Part shown: piece by piece, positions 27,152-38,268 of the stretch
Position numbering within the stretch: the stretch's first letter is position 1
Layout: every line of letters starts with the position of its first letter
DNA from: Ferrovum sp. PN-J185
Lineage (GTDB): Bacteria > Pseudomonadota > Gammaproteobacteria > Burkholderiales > Ferrovaceae
Assembly (NCBI RefSeq): GCF_001581925.1
Contig: NZ_LQZA01000002.1
Coordinates: 62,001 to 126,000, forward strand
Length of the DNA: 64,000 nucleotides
Direction: 5' to 3'
Notes under the pieces: model-generated
The model's database searches: none
The model's input: only the letters and a program-made list of their open reading frames with translations
Told to the model about the DNA's origin: nothing
Translations under genes and position numbers: made by a program

Positions 27152-27404
27152 CAGCCGCAAGGAAGATGGAATCCAGCGATCGGAACACGCGTAAGAAAAG
27201 CAAGGCGAACTCCCATTCCTTGCGGCGCTCATCGAGCTTGTAGTCGCCGTTGTAGAGGCGGGTCACCGTGGGCGGGCTGACGCCCAGGATCTTGACGAGC
27301 AAGGCGCGCGAGATATCCAACCGCTCAGCGGCGCGTGCCACAGCTTTGGTCAGCACCGAAGATGAGTCTAGCTTGGTAGCTAGGTTGCGGGCAGATGCAT
27401 TCAT
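27147..27404 (-). pseudogene. Truncated Xre/MbcA/ParS-type antitoxin
   Basis: An 85-residue remnant of the antitoxin family with an Xre-like HTH followed by a C-terminal DUF2384 toxin-binding domain. The HTH region ('ERLDISRALLVKILGVSPPTVTRLYNGDY' in parts) and the linker 'LDERRKEWEFALLFLRVFRSLDSI' (in parts) are intact. The protein ends right where the 'GGDxxxARAWL' domain should start. The partner RES-type toxin gene is absent; waaA occupies the downstream side. The segment is much more G+C-rich than its neighbours, pointing to acquisition followed by deletion. The HTH part could still bind DNA: it has an AAAGGA ribosome-binding site and an upstream palindrome. Confidence 0.7.
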
Positions 27405-27425
27405 GATCAGTATCCTTTCTATGGA

Positions 27426-27445
27426 AATAATATTAGACTATTATT
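27426..27445 (-). promoter_or_regulatory. Palindrome upstream of the truncated xre gene
   Basis: AATAATA-N6-TATTATT (7-bp perfect arms) lies 22 bp upstream of the ATG, where an Xre-type antitoxin would autoregulate. Binding is inferred. Confidence 0.5.
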
Positions 27446-27746
27446 CTTTCAGAAATCAATGCCTACGATCTGATTCGTGGATCGCTTTACACTGGATGTA
27501 TTGGTTATAGAATAGCCGTCTTGTTCATTGGACGCTATTTACCCTATCGTGCATCTTGACTGTATTGTGATTGAGATCAGGGACAATATGCAGGTTATGA
27601 ATAAATCAGTTTAGTTGGCTCTTAGTATCAATATGGCGGAGAGGAAAGTTCTATTAGAGTTATGGTGTGGGAATAATAATGTATAACCCCCCTTGATCAT
27701 ACCTGTAAGAATAGCTATATTTTCAGCTATTACTTTAAGGGAAAAT

Positions 27747-27821
27747 TATGGATACCATCTACGCGGACTGTTCTGTCAGTACGTCGCAGTTCAAAAAGAG
27801 AAGAAACAGCGCAGGATCATA
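27747..27821 (+). pseudogene. StbD/Phd-type antitoxin fragment
   Basis: A ribosome-binding site (AAGGG) and ATG start a reading frame MDTIYADCSVSTSQFKK, which matches the first 17 residues of StbD/Phd-family antitoxins. The frame then departs (RRNSAGS) and stops after 24 codons. The rest of the antitoxin and any StbE toxin are missing. An intact pair of the same general type lies at 37055-37583, but its antitoxin start differs, so this is a separate, broken copy. Confidence 0.6.
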
Positions 27822-27982
27822 AGCATCAAGATAGGGTTGGAAGTCTCTCGAAGCGCTTGCAAAGAATCTCACTATACGGTTGGTGAGATCGCGGTAAGTA
27901 GTAACAAGGATCGCAATACTTCTGCGCTTTGGTCATTAACCCAAAAAGACACATCCGCCACAAGATATCCAGGGTTTTAGCA

Positions 27983-28546
27983 ATGAAAGAGTTTATTAAA
28001 GATTTTGTCAAAGAACCCGATCATGACGATGATGAGGAATTAAATCCCTCAACGCTTCCTACTAAGGGTCCCAATTACATTACACCAGAGGGTTTTGAGC
28101 GCTTAAAAAACGAAATGGAATGGTTGATTCGTGAGGAACGCCCTAAAGTAGTTGAAACCGTTGCCTGGGCAGCGTCCAATGGTGACCGCTCAGAAAACGG
28201 AGACTATATTTACGGTAAACGCCGTCTGCGGGAAATTGATCGTAGATTGCGTTTCATTACTAAACGCCTAGAAATCGCTCAGGTGGTCGATCCCCAATTG
28301 CAATTGGGTAATGATCAGATTTTCTTTGGCGCCTATGTGCTCATTGCCGATGAACAAGGCATTGAGCAACGCTTTCAAATTGTGGGCATTGATGAAACCA
28401 ATCCCTCTCAAGGCAAAATTAGTTGGATTTCTCCTATCGCCAAGGCGCTCCTTAAAGCGCGCGAAGGGGATCGGGTTAGCTTTATGAGCCCCTCTGGCAG
28501 ACGCGAGATTGATATTCTTGAGGTCAGTTACGTCAAACCTGATTAA
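27983..28546 (+). CDS. greB: Transcription elongation factor GreB
   Basis: GreB enters the secondary channel of RNA polymerase and stimulates cleavage of backtracked RNA. The 187-residue protein has an N-terminal coiled coil with the tip acidic residues in 'AASNGDRSENGDYIYGKRRLREIDRR' (in parts) and a C-terminal FKBP-like domain. It carries an N-terminal extension of about 30 acidic residues ('FVKEPDHDDDEELN'), seen in some betaproteobacterial GreB. I chose ATG 27983 over the longer frame from 27929. Its stop shares TTAA with the convergent pcm-like gene. Confidence 0.92.
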   Translation: MKEFIKDFVKEPDHDDDEELNPSTLPTKGPNYITPEGFERLKNEMEWLIREERPKVVETVAWAASNGDRSENGDYIYGKRRLREIDRRLRFITKRLEIAQVVDPQLQLGNDQIFFGAYVLIADEQGIEQRFQIVGIDETNPSQGKISWISPIAKALLKAREGDRVSFMSPSGRREIDILEVSYVKPD

Positions 28547-29196
28547 AACTCAAAACGTGAGGTTTTTTCCACATGATGTAAGGCGGGAATGACCGTCTCA
28601 AAGAGTACTTCAGTATGGTAGTCTCTTTCGCTCACACGTTTTACCCGCGTCACTGACATGGCAGGGGCAAATCCTACTACCGCCACCAGTACGCCACCCA
28701 CCGCAAGTTGATCTAACAAACTTTGAGGTAATTGTGGGACTGAACCACTTAAAACAATGGCATCCCAGTTAAGAGCCTGACCGTAACCTTGAGCACCATC
28801 ACCAATAATGACTGATACATTATTAAATCCACTGCGGCTTAGTTTAGCTTGAGCTTGTTGGGCAAGATCATGGTGAATTTCAAGGGTGGTTACTGACTTT
28901 GCGAGGCGACTCATGAGTGCTGCCATGTAACCACTACCTGTACCAATTTCTAATACGTTGTGATGTGGTTTCAATTCTAAGGATTGCAGTAACCGTGCCT
29001 CTAATTTAGGTGACAGCATCGACTCACCATTAGCCAAGGGAATTTCTGTGTCCATGAAAGCCATCTGGCGATAGGGTGCCGGAACAAATTCTTCTCTTTT
29101 AACTTCGTACAAAAGATCAAGAACAGTGAAGTCAAGCACATCCCAAGGACGAATCTGCTGCTCAACCATATTAAAGCGGGCTTGTTCGGTATTCAC
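28543..29196 (-). CDS. Protein-L-isoaspartate O-methyltransferase family protein
   Basis: A 217-residue SAM-dependent methyltransferase of the Pcm family, which tags isoaspartyl residues for repair. 'EQQIRPWDVLD' and 'REEFVPAPYRQMAFMD' near the start, SAM motif I 'VLEIGTGSGYMAALMS' and 'VIIGDGAQGYG' are clear. This shorter beta form lacks some residues of classical Pcm, so substrate may differ. It convergently overlaps greB by 4 bp. Confidence 0.88.
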   Translation of the reverse strand: MNTEQARFNMVEQQIRPWDVLDFTVLDLLYEVKREEFVPAPYRQMAFMDTEIPLANGESMLSPKLEARLLQSLELKPHHNVLEIGTGSGYMAALMSRLAKSVTTLEIHHDLAQQAQAKLSRSGFNNVSVIIGDGAQGYGQALNWDAIVLSGSVPQLPQSLLDQLAVGGVLVAVVGFAPAMSVTRVKRVSERDYHTEVLFETVIPALHHVEKTSRFEF

Positions 29197-29272
29197 GGAC
29201 GACTCCCAGAAAGCTAAAAACCCTATTCTACCAAAAACATGGAAAACAAAAAGAAACTCTCGAGTTAAAGGA

Positions 29273-29288
29273 CGAAAACCTGTTTTCG
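29273..29288. promoter_or_regulatory. Palindrome upstream of thiC
   Basis: CGAAAAC-CT-GTTTTCG has 7-bp perfect arms and lies 50 bp upstream of the thiC ATG. It could be an operator or a leader hairpin. No TPP riboswitch consensus (CTGAGA, GGATAATG) is visible in the 141 bp before thiC. Confidence 0.45.
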
Positions 29289-29316
29289 AGGTAAACTCAT
29301 AGTCTAATTAATTTGA

Positions 29317-31242
<1,926 letters not shown>

Positions 31243-31251
31243 GGGTTCGGT

Positions 31252-32076
31252 GTGAGTGAGTTATTACTTGTCAAAGCGGCGATATTAGGAACAGTTGAAG
31301 GCTTAACTGAATTTTTACCTGTCTCATCAACGGGACACTTAATATTAGCAGGAAGCCTGCTTAATTTTAATGATGAAAAAGGCAAAGTCTTTGAAATCGT
31401 TATTCAGTTGGCAGCGATTCTTGCCGTGTGCTGGGAGTATCGCCGTAAAATCGGCCAAGTATTAGTAGGTCTGCCCCAGGATAAATCAGCGCAACGTTTT
31501 ACCTTTAATTTGTTGTTGGCTTTTATGCCAGCTGCAATATTGGGTTTATTATTCGCTAAAAAAATCAAAGCCACTTTGTTTGCACCCTTACCCGTGGCGC
31601 TGGCTTTCATCATTGGCGCTGTTTTTATTCTGTGGATTGAAGCCAGAAAAGAAAAGCCTGTGATTCATTCAGTGGATGATATGAATTGGCAAACAGCACT
31701 CAAGATTGGTTTTTGTCAGTCACTAGCATTGATTCCAGGAACTTCACGCTCGGGAGCCACCATCATGGGGGCATTGTTTTTTGGTTTGTCTCGAGAAGCT
31801 GCCACAGAATTTTCTTTCTTTTTGGCGATCCCAACCTTATTTGCAGCAACCGTGTATGAAGTGGTGAAGTACCATCACTTATTTCATCGTGAGGATATTG
31901 CTTTATTTGCTGTAGGCAGTGTGTTTTCTTTTATTTTTGCCTTTATTACGGTGCGGGCATTATTGCGTTTTGTGAGCCAGCACCGTTTTACCTCATTTGC
32001 TTACTATCGGATTATATTTGGCCTATTAATTCTTGTTAGTGCCTATCAAGGATGGGTTGATTGGGCTAATGGTTAG
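31252..32076 (+). CDS. uppP: Undecaprenyl-diphosphatase
   Basis: UppP (BacA) dephosphorylates undecaprenyl diphosphate to recycle the lipid carrier for peptidoglycan and O-antigen. The 274-residue polytopic membrane protein carries both signature motifs: '[15 protein letters not shown]' near residue 17 and '[14 protein letters not shown]' near residue 160. It starts with GTG 31252, with AAGGG about 7 bases upstream. Its stop overlaps the convergent rubredoxin gene by 4 bp. Confidence 0.96.
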   Translation: MSELLLVKAAILGTVEGLTEFLPVSSTGHLILAGSLLNFNDEKGKVFEIVIQLAAILAVCWEYRRKIGQVLVGLPQDKSAQRFTFNLLLAFMPAAILGLLFAKKIKATLFAPLPVALAFIIGAVFILWIEARKEKPVIHSVDDMNWQTALKIGFCQSLALIPGTSRSGATIMGALFFGLSREAATEFSFFLAIPTLFAATVYEVVKYHHLFHREDIALFAVGSVFSFIFAFITVRALLRFVSQHRFTSFAYYRIIFGLLILVSAYQGWVDWANG

Positions 32077-32255
32077 ATTTCAATCATCTCAAAATCTTCT
32101 TTTCTAGCGCCACATTCAGGACATACCCAGTTAACTGGTACGTCTTCCCAACGTGTTCCAGGGGCGAGCCCTTCCTCTGGATCACCCTGCTCTTCATCGT
32201 AGATGTAGCCACAAATTAAACATAAATAGGTCTTAAAAGGTGCTTCTGTATTCAT
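32073..32255 (-). CDS. Rubredoxin
   Basis: A 60-residue electron carrier with the four Cys iron ligands in '[19 protein letters not shown]' (CxxCG) and '[15 protein letters not shown]' (CPxCG). It has the conserved aromatic/acidic residues of rubredoxins. In many Betaproteobacteria it is the divergent neighbour of thiD, as here. The redox partner is unknown. It has an AGGAAAAG ribosome-binding site. Confidence 0.95.
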   Translation of the reverse strand: MNTEAPFKTYLCLICGYIYDEEQGDPEEGLAPGTRWEDVPVNWVCPECGARKEDFEMIEI

Positions 32256-32297
32256 ACTTTTCCTAAAATTTGAGTTAAAATGAATTTTACTGAAAGT

Positions 32298-32327
32298 GTA
32301 TTAATCCGCTTTACTTAGGATTAATAC
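32298..32327. promoter_or_regulatory. Strong inverted repeat between rubredoxin and thiD
   Basis: GTATTAATCC (32298-32307) and GGATTAATAC (32318-32327) are perfect 10-bp arms around a 10-base centre; one wobble and one further pair extend the RNA stem to 12. It lies in the divergent promoter region, 47 bp before the thiD ATG, so it may be an operator for both genes or a leader hairpin of thiD. Confidence 0.65.
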
Positions 32328-32374
32328 GCAAAACGAACATCATAAAACCGGACGCCTTTTAGAGCAACTGTATC

Positions 32375-33205
32375 ATGACCACTCCACCACCAGCCGTACT
32401 TGTTTTTGCAGCCACCGACCCGAGCGGAGGAGCAGGACTACAAGCTGATATCATGACGCTATCGAGTATGGGCTGTCATCCCTTGTCTGTGGTAACGGCA
32501 GTCACCATTCAAGATACCACGGGTGTGGAAGATATTTTTCCACTCGATGCAGAATGGGTGGCCGATCAAGCCCGTTGTATTCTAGAGGATGTTCCTGTTT
32601 CCGTATTCAAACTAGGCGTATTAGGGAGTATTGAGAATATCGCAGCTATTGCTGAAATCGTCTCAGATTACCCAGAAATTCCATTGGTATTGGATCCTGT
32701 ATTAGCCAGTGGCCGTGGAGATGAGTTGGCCTCTGAAGACATGATTGCAGCTCTCAAAGATTTAATTATCCCTCAATCTACGATCATCACGCCCAACACA
32801 CTTGAAATACTGCGACTCACCTCCGATGACAATCAAGAGGAAGACAATCAAGATTTAACGCTGGCTGCCGAAGAGATTCTTGCTACAGGCTGTGAATATG
32901 TGTTGATTACGGGTACCCATCACCACACCACACAAGTGATTAATACGCTCTACGGCCGTGAAGGGGTTATTCGTGCTGATGGTTGGGAGCGCTTGTCAGG
33001 AAGTTATCATGGCTCAGGCTGTACATTGAGTTCTGCTATTGCAGCAGGACTTGCTCAAGGGTTAGATATTGCCGAGGCAGTGGCTGAGGCACAGGAGTAC
33101 ACCTGGCAAACACTCAAAGATGCTTTTCGCTTAGGGATGGGGCAACCCATTCCTGATCGACTGTTCTGGGCTAGAGAGGATCGACACGCGGGTGACACAC
33201 ATTAA
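32375..33205 (+). CDS. thiD: Hydroxymethylpyrimidine/phosphomethylpyrimidine kinase
   Basis: ThiD phosphorylates HMP and HMP-P for thiamine synthesis. The ribokinase-like protein of 276 residues shows 'ATDPSGGAGLQADI' near the N-terminus, 'KLGVLGS', 'LDPVLASGRGDEL' and the anion-hole/catalytic 'YHGSGCTLSSAIAAGLA' with Cys and the general-base region. No good ribosome-binding site is seen. It overlaps thiE by 14 bp. It receives product from ThiC. Confidence 0.95.
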   Translation: MTTPPPAVLVFAATDPSGGAGLQADIMTLSSMGCHPLSVVTAVTIQDTTGVEDIFPLDAEWVADQARCILEDVPVSVFKLGVLGSIENIAAIAEIVSDYPEIPLVLDPVLASGRGDELASEDMIAALKDLIIPQSTIITPNTLEILRLTSDDNQEEDNQDLTLAAEEILATGCEYVLITGTHHHTTQVINTLYGREGVIRADGWERLSGSYHGSGCTLSSAIAAGLAQGLDIAEAVAEAQEYTWQTLKDAFRLGMGQPIPDRLFWAREDRHAGDTH

Positions 33206-33851
33206 GCACGCCACACCCTCTGGCCTTTATGCCATCACACCAGAGTCCTTTGGCTTCAATCAATTAATTGAATGGGCTGAATGTTTACTGGCACACCGTG
33301 TGCAATGGTTTCAGTATCGACGTAAACAACTATCCAAGCAACAGATGCTTGATGAAGCCCAGATTCTTAATCAACTGATTACTCACCATGATGGCCATTT
33401 AATCATTAATGACCATGTGGACTTAGCTACTGAAATCAATGCTCATGGTGTTCATTTAGGAGCGAGTGATCTCACTTTGACAGAATTACAAGAGCGCTTC
33501 CCCTCTCACAGATTGATGGTGGGCGCCTCATGCTACAACAGTCTTGAGTTAGCTGTTGAGGCTCAACACAAGGGTGCCGATTACGTGGCCTTTGGCAGTG
33601 TCTTTGCTTCACAAACTAAGCCCCAGGCCGTATTGGCACCACTTCATTTATTTAGTGAATCTCAAACTCTATTAACTATACCAACGGTTGCGATTGGTGG
33701 TATTAATCTTGACAATGCTAGTGTGATATTAAACACAGGAGTAACAGCCATTGCCGTGGTGCAGGCATTGAGCAACTTAACCACCTTAGAGAGCACAGTA
33801 CAACAATTCCAACAACTTATTGAAGCAAGGAAGCAGCATGAACACGCCTAA
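33192..33851 (+). CDS. thiE: Thiamine-phosphate synthase
   Basis: ThiE joins HMP-PP and the thiazole phosphate to make thiamine phosphate. The 219-residue TIM barrel has '[11 protein letters not shown]', '[21 protein letters not shown]' (in parts) with the pyrophosphate-binding Asp, 'GASCYN', and 'AFGSVFAS'. It starts with GTG 33192 inside thiD. Its end overlaps hemL by 14 bp, so thiD-thiE-hemL are translationally linked. Confidence 0.93.
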   Translation: MTHIKHATPSGLYAITPESFGFNQLIEWAECLLAHRVQWFQYRRKQLSKQQMLDEAQILNQLITHHDGHLIINDHVDLATEINAHGVHLGASDLTLTELQERFPSHRLMVGASCYNSLELAVEAQHKGADYVAFGSVFASQTKPQAVLAPLHLFSESQTLLTIPTVAIGGINLDNASVILNTGVTAIAVVQALSNLTTLESTVQQFQQLIEARKQHEHA

Positions 33852-35124
33852 CGAACAACTTTTTAATCGTGCACAACTCGTCATTCCCGGTGGCGTTAAC
33901 TCTCCTGTTCGCGCTTTTCGTAGCGTAGGAGGAACACCACGTTTTTTTAAAAAAGGAAAAGGGCCGCGCTTTTGGGACGCTGAGGGCCGTGAATATATTG
34001 ATTTTGTTTGTTCCTGGGGTCCCCTATTACACGGCCATGCCCACCCAGATATTGTTAATGCAGTCTGCCGTGTGGCTCAAGATGGGATGAGTTTTGGCGC
34101 ACCCACTGAGCTTGAGATAGATCTTGCCGAAAGAATTATTGGTCTTGTCCCCTCCATTGAAATGGTGCGCCTCACCAGTTCAGGAACTGAGGCTACCATG
34201 AGTGCCATACGTCTAGCGCGTGGCTTTACCGGACGCACTAACATCATCAAGTTTGATGGTTGTTACCATGGTCACGGTGATGCCTTATTAGTGAAAGCGG
34301 GTTCAGGAGCGCTGACCTTAGGGCAACCTGATTCAAAGGGTATTCCTGCTGATCTCGCCTCACATACCTTAGTGTTACCCTACAACGATGCCCATGCTTT
34401 AAAAGAATGTTTTCAGCGCTATGGCGAAGAGATCGCTGCAATTATCGTCGAACCCATAGCAGGCAATATGAACATGGTTCTGCCACAACGTGAGTTTTTA
34501 CAGGCCTGTCGAGAATTAACCCAAGAATACGGGGCAGTATTAATTTTTGATGAAGTGATGACAGGCTTTCGGGTGGCACTAGGTGGCGCTCAATCCATTT
34601 ATGGTATACAACCTGACCTCACCACCTTAGGCAAGGTAATTGGTGGCGGTATGCCTCTAGCAGCTTTCGGTGGTCGCCGCGATATTATGGAGCATCTGGC
34701 ACCTCTGGGTCCGGTCTACCAAGCAGGTACTCTCTCTGGTAACCCGGTTGCCGTGACGGCAGGTTTAATTAATTTGGAGTTAGCGAGCGAGCCCGGTCTT
34801 TTTGAGCGCTTAGGTGATATGACACGGGCTGTGATGGATGGCATCACGGAAATTGGCACACGCTACGGCTTTGCACTCTCTTCCTGCTCTGTGGGTGGCA
34901 TGTTTGGTCTACACTTTCAAAAAGAGTGTCCCGGTAACTTGGAACAGGTAATGAAAGCGGATATTGCCTTATTCAAACGCTTTTTCCATGGCATGTTAAA
35001 AGAAGGTATATACATGGCACCATCTGCCTATGAAGCAGGCTTTGTCTCCTCTGTGCATGGCACACAAGAACTCCATGAAACACTCGAAGCCGCTGAAAAA
35101 GTGTTTTGTGAGTTGGCAGGTTAA
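33838..35124 (+). CDS. hemL: Glutamate-1-semialdehyde 2,1-aminomutase
   Basis: HemL converts glutamate 1-semialdehyde to 5-aminolevulinate in the C5 haem pathway. It is a PLP enzyme of 428 residues with '[12 protein letters not shown]' at the start, '[17 protein letters not shown]', 'YHGHGDALL', and the PLP lysine in '[12 protein letters not shown]'. I chose ATG 33838 (AAGGAAGC ribosome-binding site) rather than the longer frame. hemB and hemE lie in the same window, so three haem steps are here. Confidence 0.97.
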   Translation: MNTPNEQLFNRAQLVIPGGVNSPVRAFRSVGGTPRFFKKGKGPRFWDAEGREYIDFVCSWGPLLHGHAHPDIVNAVCRVAQDGMSFGAPTELEIDLAERIIGLVPSIEMVRLTSSGTEATMSAIRLARGFTGRTNIIKFDGCYHGHGDALLVKAGSGALTLGQPDSKGIPADLASHTLVLPYNDAHALKECFQRYGEEIAAIIVEPIAGNMNMVLPQREFLQACRELTQEYGAVLIFDEVMTGFRVALGGAQSIYGIQPDLTTLGKVIGGGMPLAAFGGRRDIMEHLAPLGPVYQAGTLSGNPVAVTAGLINLELASEPGLFERLGDMTRAVMDGITEIGTRYGFALSSCSVGGMFGLHFQKECPGNLEQVMKADIALFKRFFHGMLKEGIYMAPSAYEAGFVSSVHGTQELHETLEAAEKVFCELAG

Positions 35125-35135
35125 GGATAAGAAGC

Positions 35136-35753
35136 GTGAATTTTCAGCAAGCTAAATTTTTTATTACCGTTAACGAGTGGAAAGGCTTACCTCAAGACAA
35201 CATCATCGAGGTAGCCTTTGCTGGTCGTTCCAACGCCGGGAAATCCAGTGCCATTAATTGTTTAACACAACAACGAAAACTAGCCTTTACCAGTAAAACT
35301 CCTGGAAGAACACAGCATATTAACTACTTTTCGCTGGGAGATGAGTGCTTTTTAGTGGATTTACCAGGATATGGTTATGCTGAGGTACCACTTTCAGTTA
35401 AATTACATTGGCAAAAGTTGTTATCCGATTATCTAACCTATCGTGAATCCTTACAGGCTTTAGTGGTTTTAATGGATATCCGTCATCCGTTGACTAATCT
35501 TGATCGACAATTATTAGAATGGTTTGAGCCTACCGGTAAACCCTTGCTCATTTTATTAACTAAAGCAGATAAATTGGGTCGAGGAGGACAAACCAAAGTC
35601 TTACATGAAGTGAAAAATGAATTAAAGTCATTAAAACTACCTTATCAAGTGGTACCTTTTTCTAGTCATACTAGGCAAGGTTTTGATGAGGTGACTGAAA
35701 TACTTCATTCTTTCTTTAAAAAAGATAATCAAATTAAAGAGTTAGATGAGTAG
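35136..35753 (+). CDS. engB: Ribosome biogenesis GTPase EngB/YsxC
   Basis: EngB (YihA/YsxC) is a GTPase needed for large-subunit assembly. The 205-residue protein has G1 'GRSNAGKSS', G2-region Thr in 'TSKTPGRTQ', G3 'DLPGYG' and G4 'TKADK'. It starts at GTG 35136. It stands 11 bp after hemL on the same strand and before a G+C-rich hairpin region that leads to hemB. Confidence 0.95.
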   Translation: MNFQQAKFFITVNEWKGLPQDNIIEVAFAGRSNAGKSSAINCLTQQRKLAFTSKTPGRTQHINYFSLGDECFLVDLPGYGYAEVPLSVKLHWQKLLSDYLTYRESLQALVVLMDIRHPLTNLDRQLLEWFEPTGKPLLILLTKADKLGRGGQTKVLHEVKNELKSLKLPYQVVPFSSHTRQGFDEVTEILHSFFKKDNQIKELDE

Positions 35754-35764
35754 TAGCAAAAAAA

Positions 35765-35793
35765 ACCCCCCACAATTGGGAAGGGTGGGGGGT
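35765..35793 (-). terminator. G+C-rich hairpin, terminator-like on the minus strand
   Basis: ACCCCCCAC (35765-35773) and GTGGGGGGT (35785-35793) form a perfect 9-bp stem. The A-run lies on its left, so on the minus strand the stem is followed by a T-run. On the + strand, after engB, no U-run follows. It could stop antisense transcription or act as a processing barrier after engB. Confidence 0.55.
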
Positions 35794-35797
35794 AAAG

Positions 35798-35909
35798 GCC
35801 TATATTAAAAAATAAGGCACCTGCATAGGGAGAGAGCAGGCGTTGGTAATTAACAGTAATTGACCAACCGATTGGTAGAGTCAAGAATGAATGATAAAGT
35901 TCAATCATT
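35798..35909 (+). promoter_or_regulatory. Hairpin-rich leader upstream of hemB
   Basis: Several small inverted repeats follow one another: GCCTATATT/AATAAGGC at 35798-35818 (one bulge), CCTGC/GCAGG at 35820-35840, ACCAA-CCGA-TTGGT at 35865-35878, and AATGAT/ATCATT at 35890-35909 followed by T residues. The first TTGGT (35843-35847) could alternatively pair with ACCAA at 35865-35869. The string ends just before the hemB ribosome-binding site. No known riboswitch was recognised. Confidence 0.4.
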
Positions 35910-35914
35910 TTTAA

Positions 35915-36934
<1,020 letters not shown>

Positions 36935-37054
36935 ATATGATTATAACGTTGACGGCGCGCAGCAAAAACCAATCGGTAGTATGCCGCTCATTAATTGTAG
37001 AAAACCACTTACATAATTATTTGAGTCAGTAAACTCAGTTACTTACTGATTGTG

Positions 37055-37345
37055 TCAAAAAAGAAAACGTTGGCCAGCCTTCGAATAAACGTCATTTTTG
37101 TCACGCTTGCCAACTGCAACCACCAGTACGGTAACAATGTGATCCTGAACTTCGTAAACAAGTCGATAACCAGAGCCTCTTAGCTTGATATTATAATGAT
37201 CTTTACTGTCTCTAAGTTTAGATGCTGGCACTCTTGGTGACTCAAGGCGTTCTGCAAGTTTCTGTTTTAATTGAACTTGAATAGATTGATCAAGCTTTCT
37301 CCATTCCTTTAACGCTTGTTCATAAAAGTCTAATTTATAAGTCAT
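37055..37345 (-). CDS. RelE/StbE-type toxin
   Basis: A 96-residue RelE/ParE-superfamily protein: 'MTYKLDFYEQALKEWRKLDQSIQVQLKQKLAERLESP' (in parts) and 'YNIKLRGSGYRLVYEVQDHIVTVLVVAVGKRDKNDVY' (in parts) are typical of StbE/RelE mRNA interferases. The basic and aromatic residues of the RelE active face (Arg in 'GYRLVYEV', 'GKRDKNDVY') are present. I chose the ATG complementing 37343-37345; it overlaps the antitoxin gene by 11 bp, as usual. Intact, so probably functional. Confidence 0.85.
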   Translation of the reverse strand: MTYKLDFYEQALKEWRKLDQSIQVQLKQKLAERLESPRVPASKLRDSKDHYNIKLRGSGYRLVYEVQDHIVTVLVVAVGKRDKNDVYSKAGQRFLF

Positions 37346-37583
37346 CCATATTGACTCGTATTGTTTTTTGACCACGGCGAGCGTTAGCAATTGCATTCAG
37401 CTCGAGGTCTTCAAGATGTTCCATTAACTCTTCATAAGCCTTGGCAGGAATACAGTAAAAGACGGGCTCATTACGATTTAAGATAGCTACAGGAAACCCT
37501 TCACCAGCAGCAACTGTATCCATTGGGTTTTTCTTAAGCTCGGTAACACTAGCAGAAATAGTAGACAAAATGGTGTGTGCCAT
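37335..37583 (-). CDS. Phd/YefM/StbD-type antitoxin
   Basis: An 82-residue antitoxin: the N-terminal Phd/YefM DNA-binding fold ('ISASVTELKKNPMDTVAAGEGFPVAILNRNEPVFYCIPAKAYEEL' in parts) is followed by a flexible acidic/basic tail that binds the toxin. It precedes the RelE-type gene with an 11-bp overlap. A palindrome exactly between its -35 and -10 boxes indicates autorepression. Confidence 0.85.
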   Translation of the reverse strand: MAHTILSTISASVTELKKNPMDTVAAGEGFPVAILNRNEPVFYCIPAKAYEELMEHLEDLELNAIANARRGQKTIRVNMDDL

Positions 37584-37618
37584 ATTACCTCTTTCATATC
37601 ACATTTTATAAAGATCTT

Positions 37619-37647
37619 TTAATAGTGCTTTTAAAAACACTCTACAA
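37619..37647 (-). promoter_or_regulatory. Promoter and operator of the StbDE-type operon
   Basis: On the minus strand TTGTAG (complement of 37642-37647) and TATTAA (complement of 37619-37624) are 17 bp apart. The 18-bp near-palindrome at 37624-37641 (AGTGCTTTTAAAAACACT, 16 of 18 symmetric) fills the spacer. A second palindrome, AAAGATCTTT at 37610-37619, lies just downstream. Binding of the antitoxin would block polymerase. Confidence 0.7.
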
Positions 37648-37674
37648 TATACTAAATAAGGTTTATTAAGCCTT

Positions 37675-38268
37675 TTATTTATCAATAAGCTCTTTTAATT
37701 GATTAATACGCGCTCGCTCAAGAGCGCGTTTATCTGGGGCTTTTGGGCTAATGCGCTCGGCGTTCTCGGGTAGTAATAACAAGTTAATCACTACCCCTTC
37801 TTGATAAAAAGAATACTGCTCTGCCAAGAAGGTTCTATCTCCTAATTTCACCGACTTGGTTTCACTGGTGAAATCAATACCGAGATTAAGCAACACCATT
37901 TCAAATTCTTTTTGCTGATCTGAAAAAATATGAATATTAATATCAGAATGGGGCCCTGGATAACCATTTAATACGGAACCCACTAAGTAAGGATTAAACG
38001 CTAAAAAATCTTGCATCACAGCTAAGGCAATACGTCTTAAATATAAACGCCGTAGCGGCAACTCATCTTGCTGATAAAGACTCTGCCAACTTCTTAGCGC
38101 TTCCTCAATCTCACGATTATCAGGCAAATACTGTGGGTTGGTGATGCCTGCTTGACGCGCTGCTTTACGTTTAGCTTGAGCAAAATCAATGGATCCATCT
38201 TCGGCCAGAAGGCGTGCCGCAAGATAGGCTAGGTGCTCGCGCTGCTGACGCTTTCCTTGAGCCATCAA
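37675..38268 (-). CDS. Nucleotidyltransferase-like protein of unknown role
   Basis: A 197-residue protein seen beside mrcA in many Betaproteobacteria and sometimes mislabelled as UDP-N-acetylmuramate-alanine ligase. The N-terminal ~90 residues are helical and charged. The segment 'VGSVLNGYPGPHSDINIHIFSD' (in parts, about 111-132) recalls the nucleotidyltransferase GS...DxD motif, but the second Asp is Asn, so catalysis is doubtful. Its ATG directly follows the mrcA stop (no gap), so it is expressed with mrcA. I do not know its function. Confidence 0.65.
   Translation of the reverse strand: MMAQGKRQQREHLAYLAARLLAEDGSIDFAQAKRKAARQAGITNPQYLPDNREIEEALRSWQSLYQQDELPLRRLYLRRIALAVMQDFLAFNPYLVGSVLNGYPGPHSDINIHIFSDQQKEFEMVLLNLGIDFTSETKSVKLGDRTFLAEQYSFYQEGVVINLLLLPENAERISPKAPDKRALERARINQLKELIDK

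Larger units (their letters stand above)
27405..27982. other. Decayed intergenic region between xre remnant and greB
   Basis: These 578 bp contain the palindrome at 27426-27445 and a StbD-type antitoxin fragment at 27747-27821, and otherwise no recognisable gene. An open frame at 27693-27980 has no family character and crosses the fragment in another frame, so I do not accept it. The stretch reads as a graveyard of toxin-antitoxin DNA plus the greB upstream region. Confidence 0.6.

Noticed and set aside
27693-27980. 95-codon open frame between xre remnant and greB
   Set aside because: No family character, no good ribosome-binding site, odd composition; it crosses the recognisable StbD start in another frame.
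35765-35793. Standard Rho-independent terminator of engB
   Set aside because: The U-run is missing on the + strand; the A-run lies before the stem, so the structure fits the minus strand.
37026-37049. TCAGTAA/TTACTGA inverted repeat between hemB and the RelE-type gene as a terminator
   Set aside because: AT-rich stem with no proper T-run after it on either strand.
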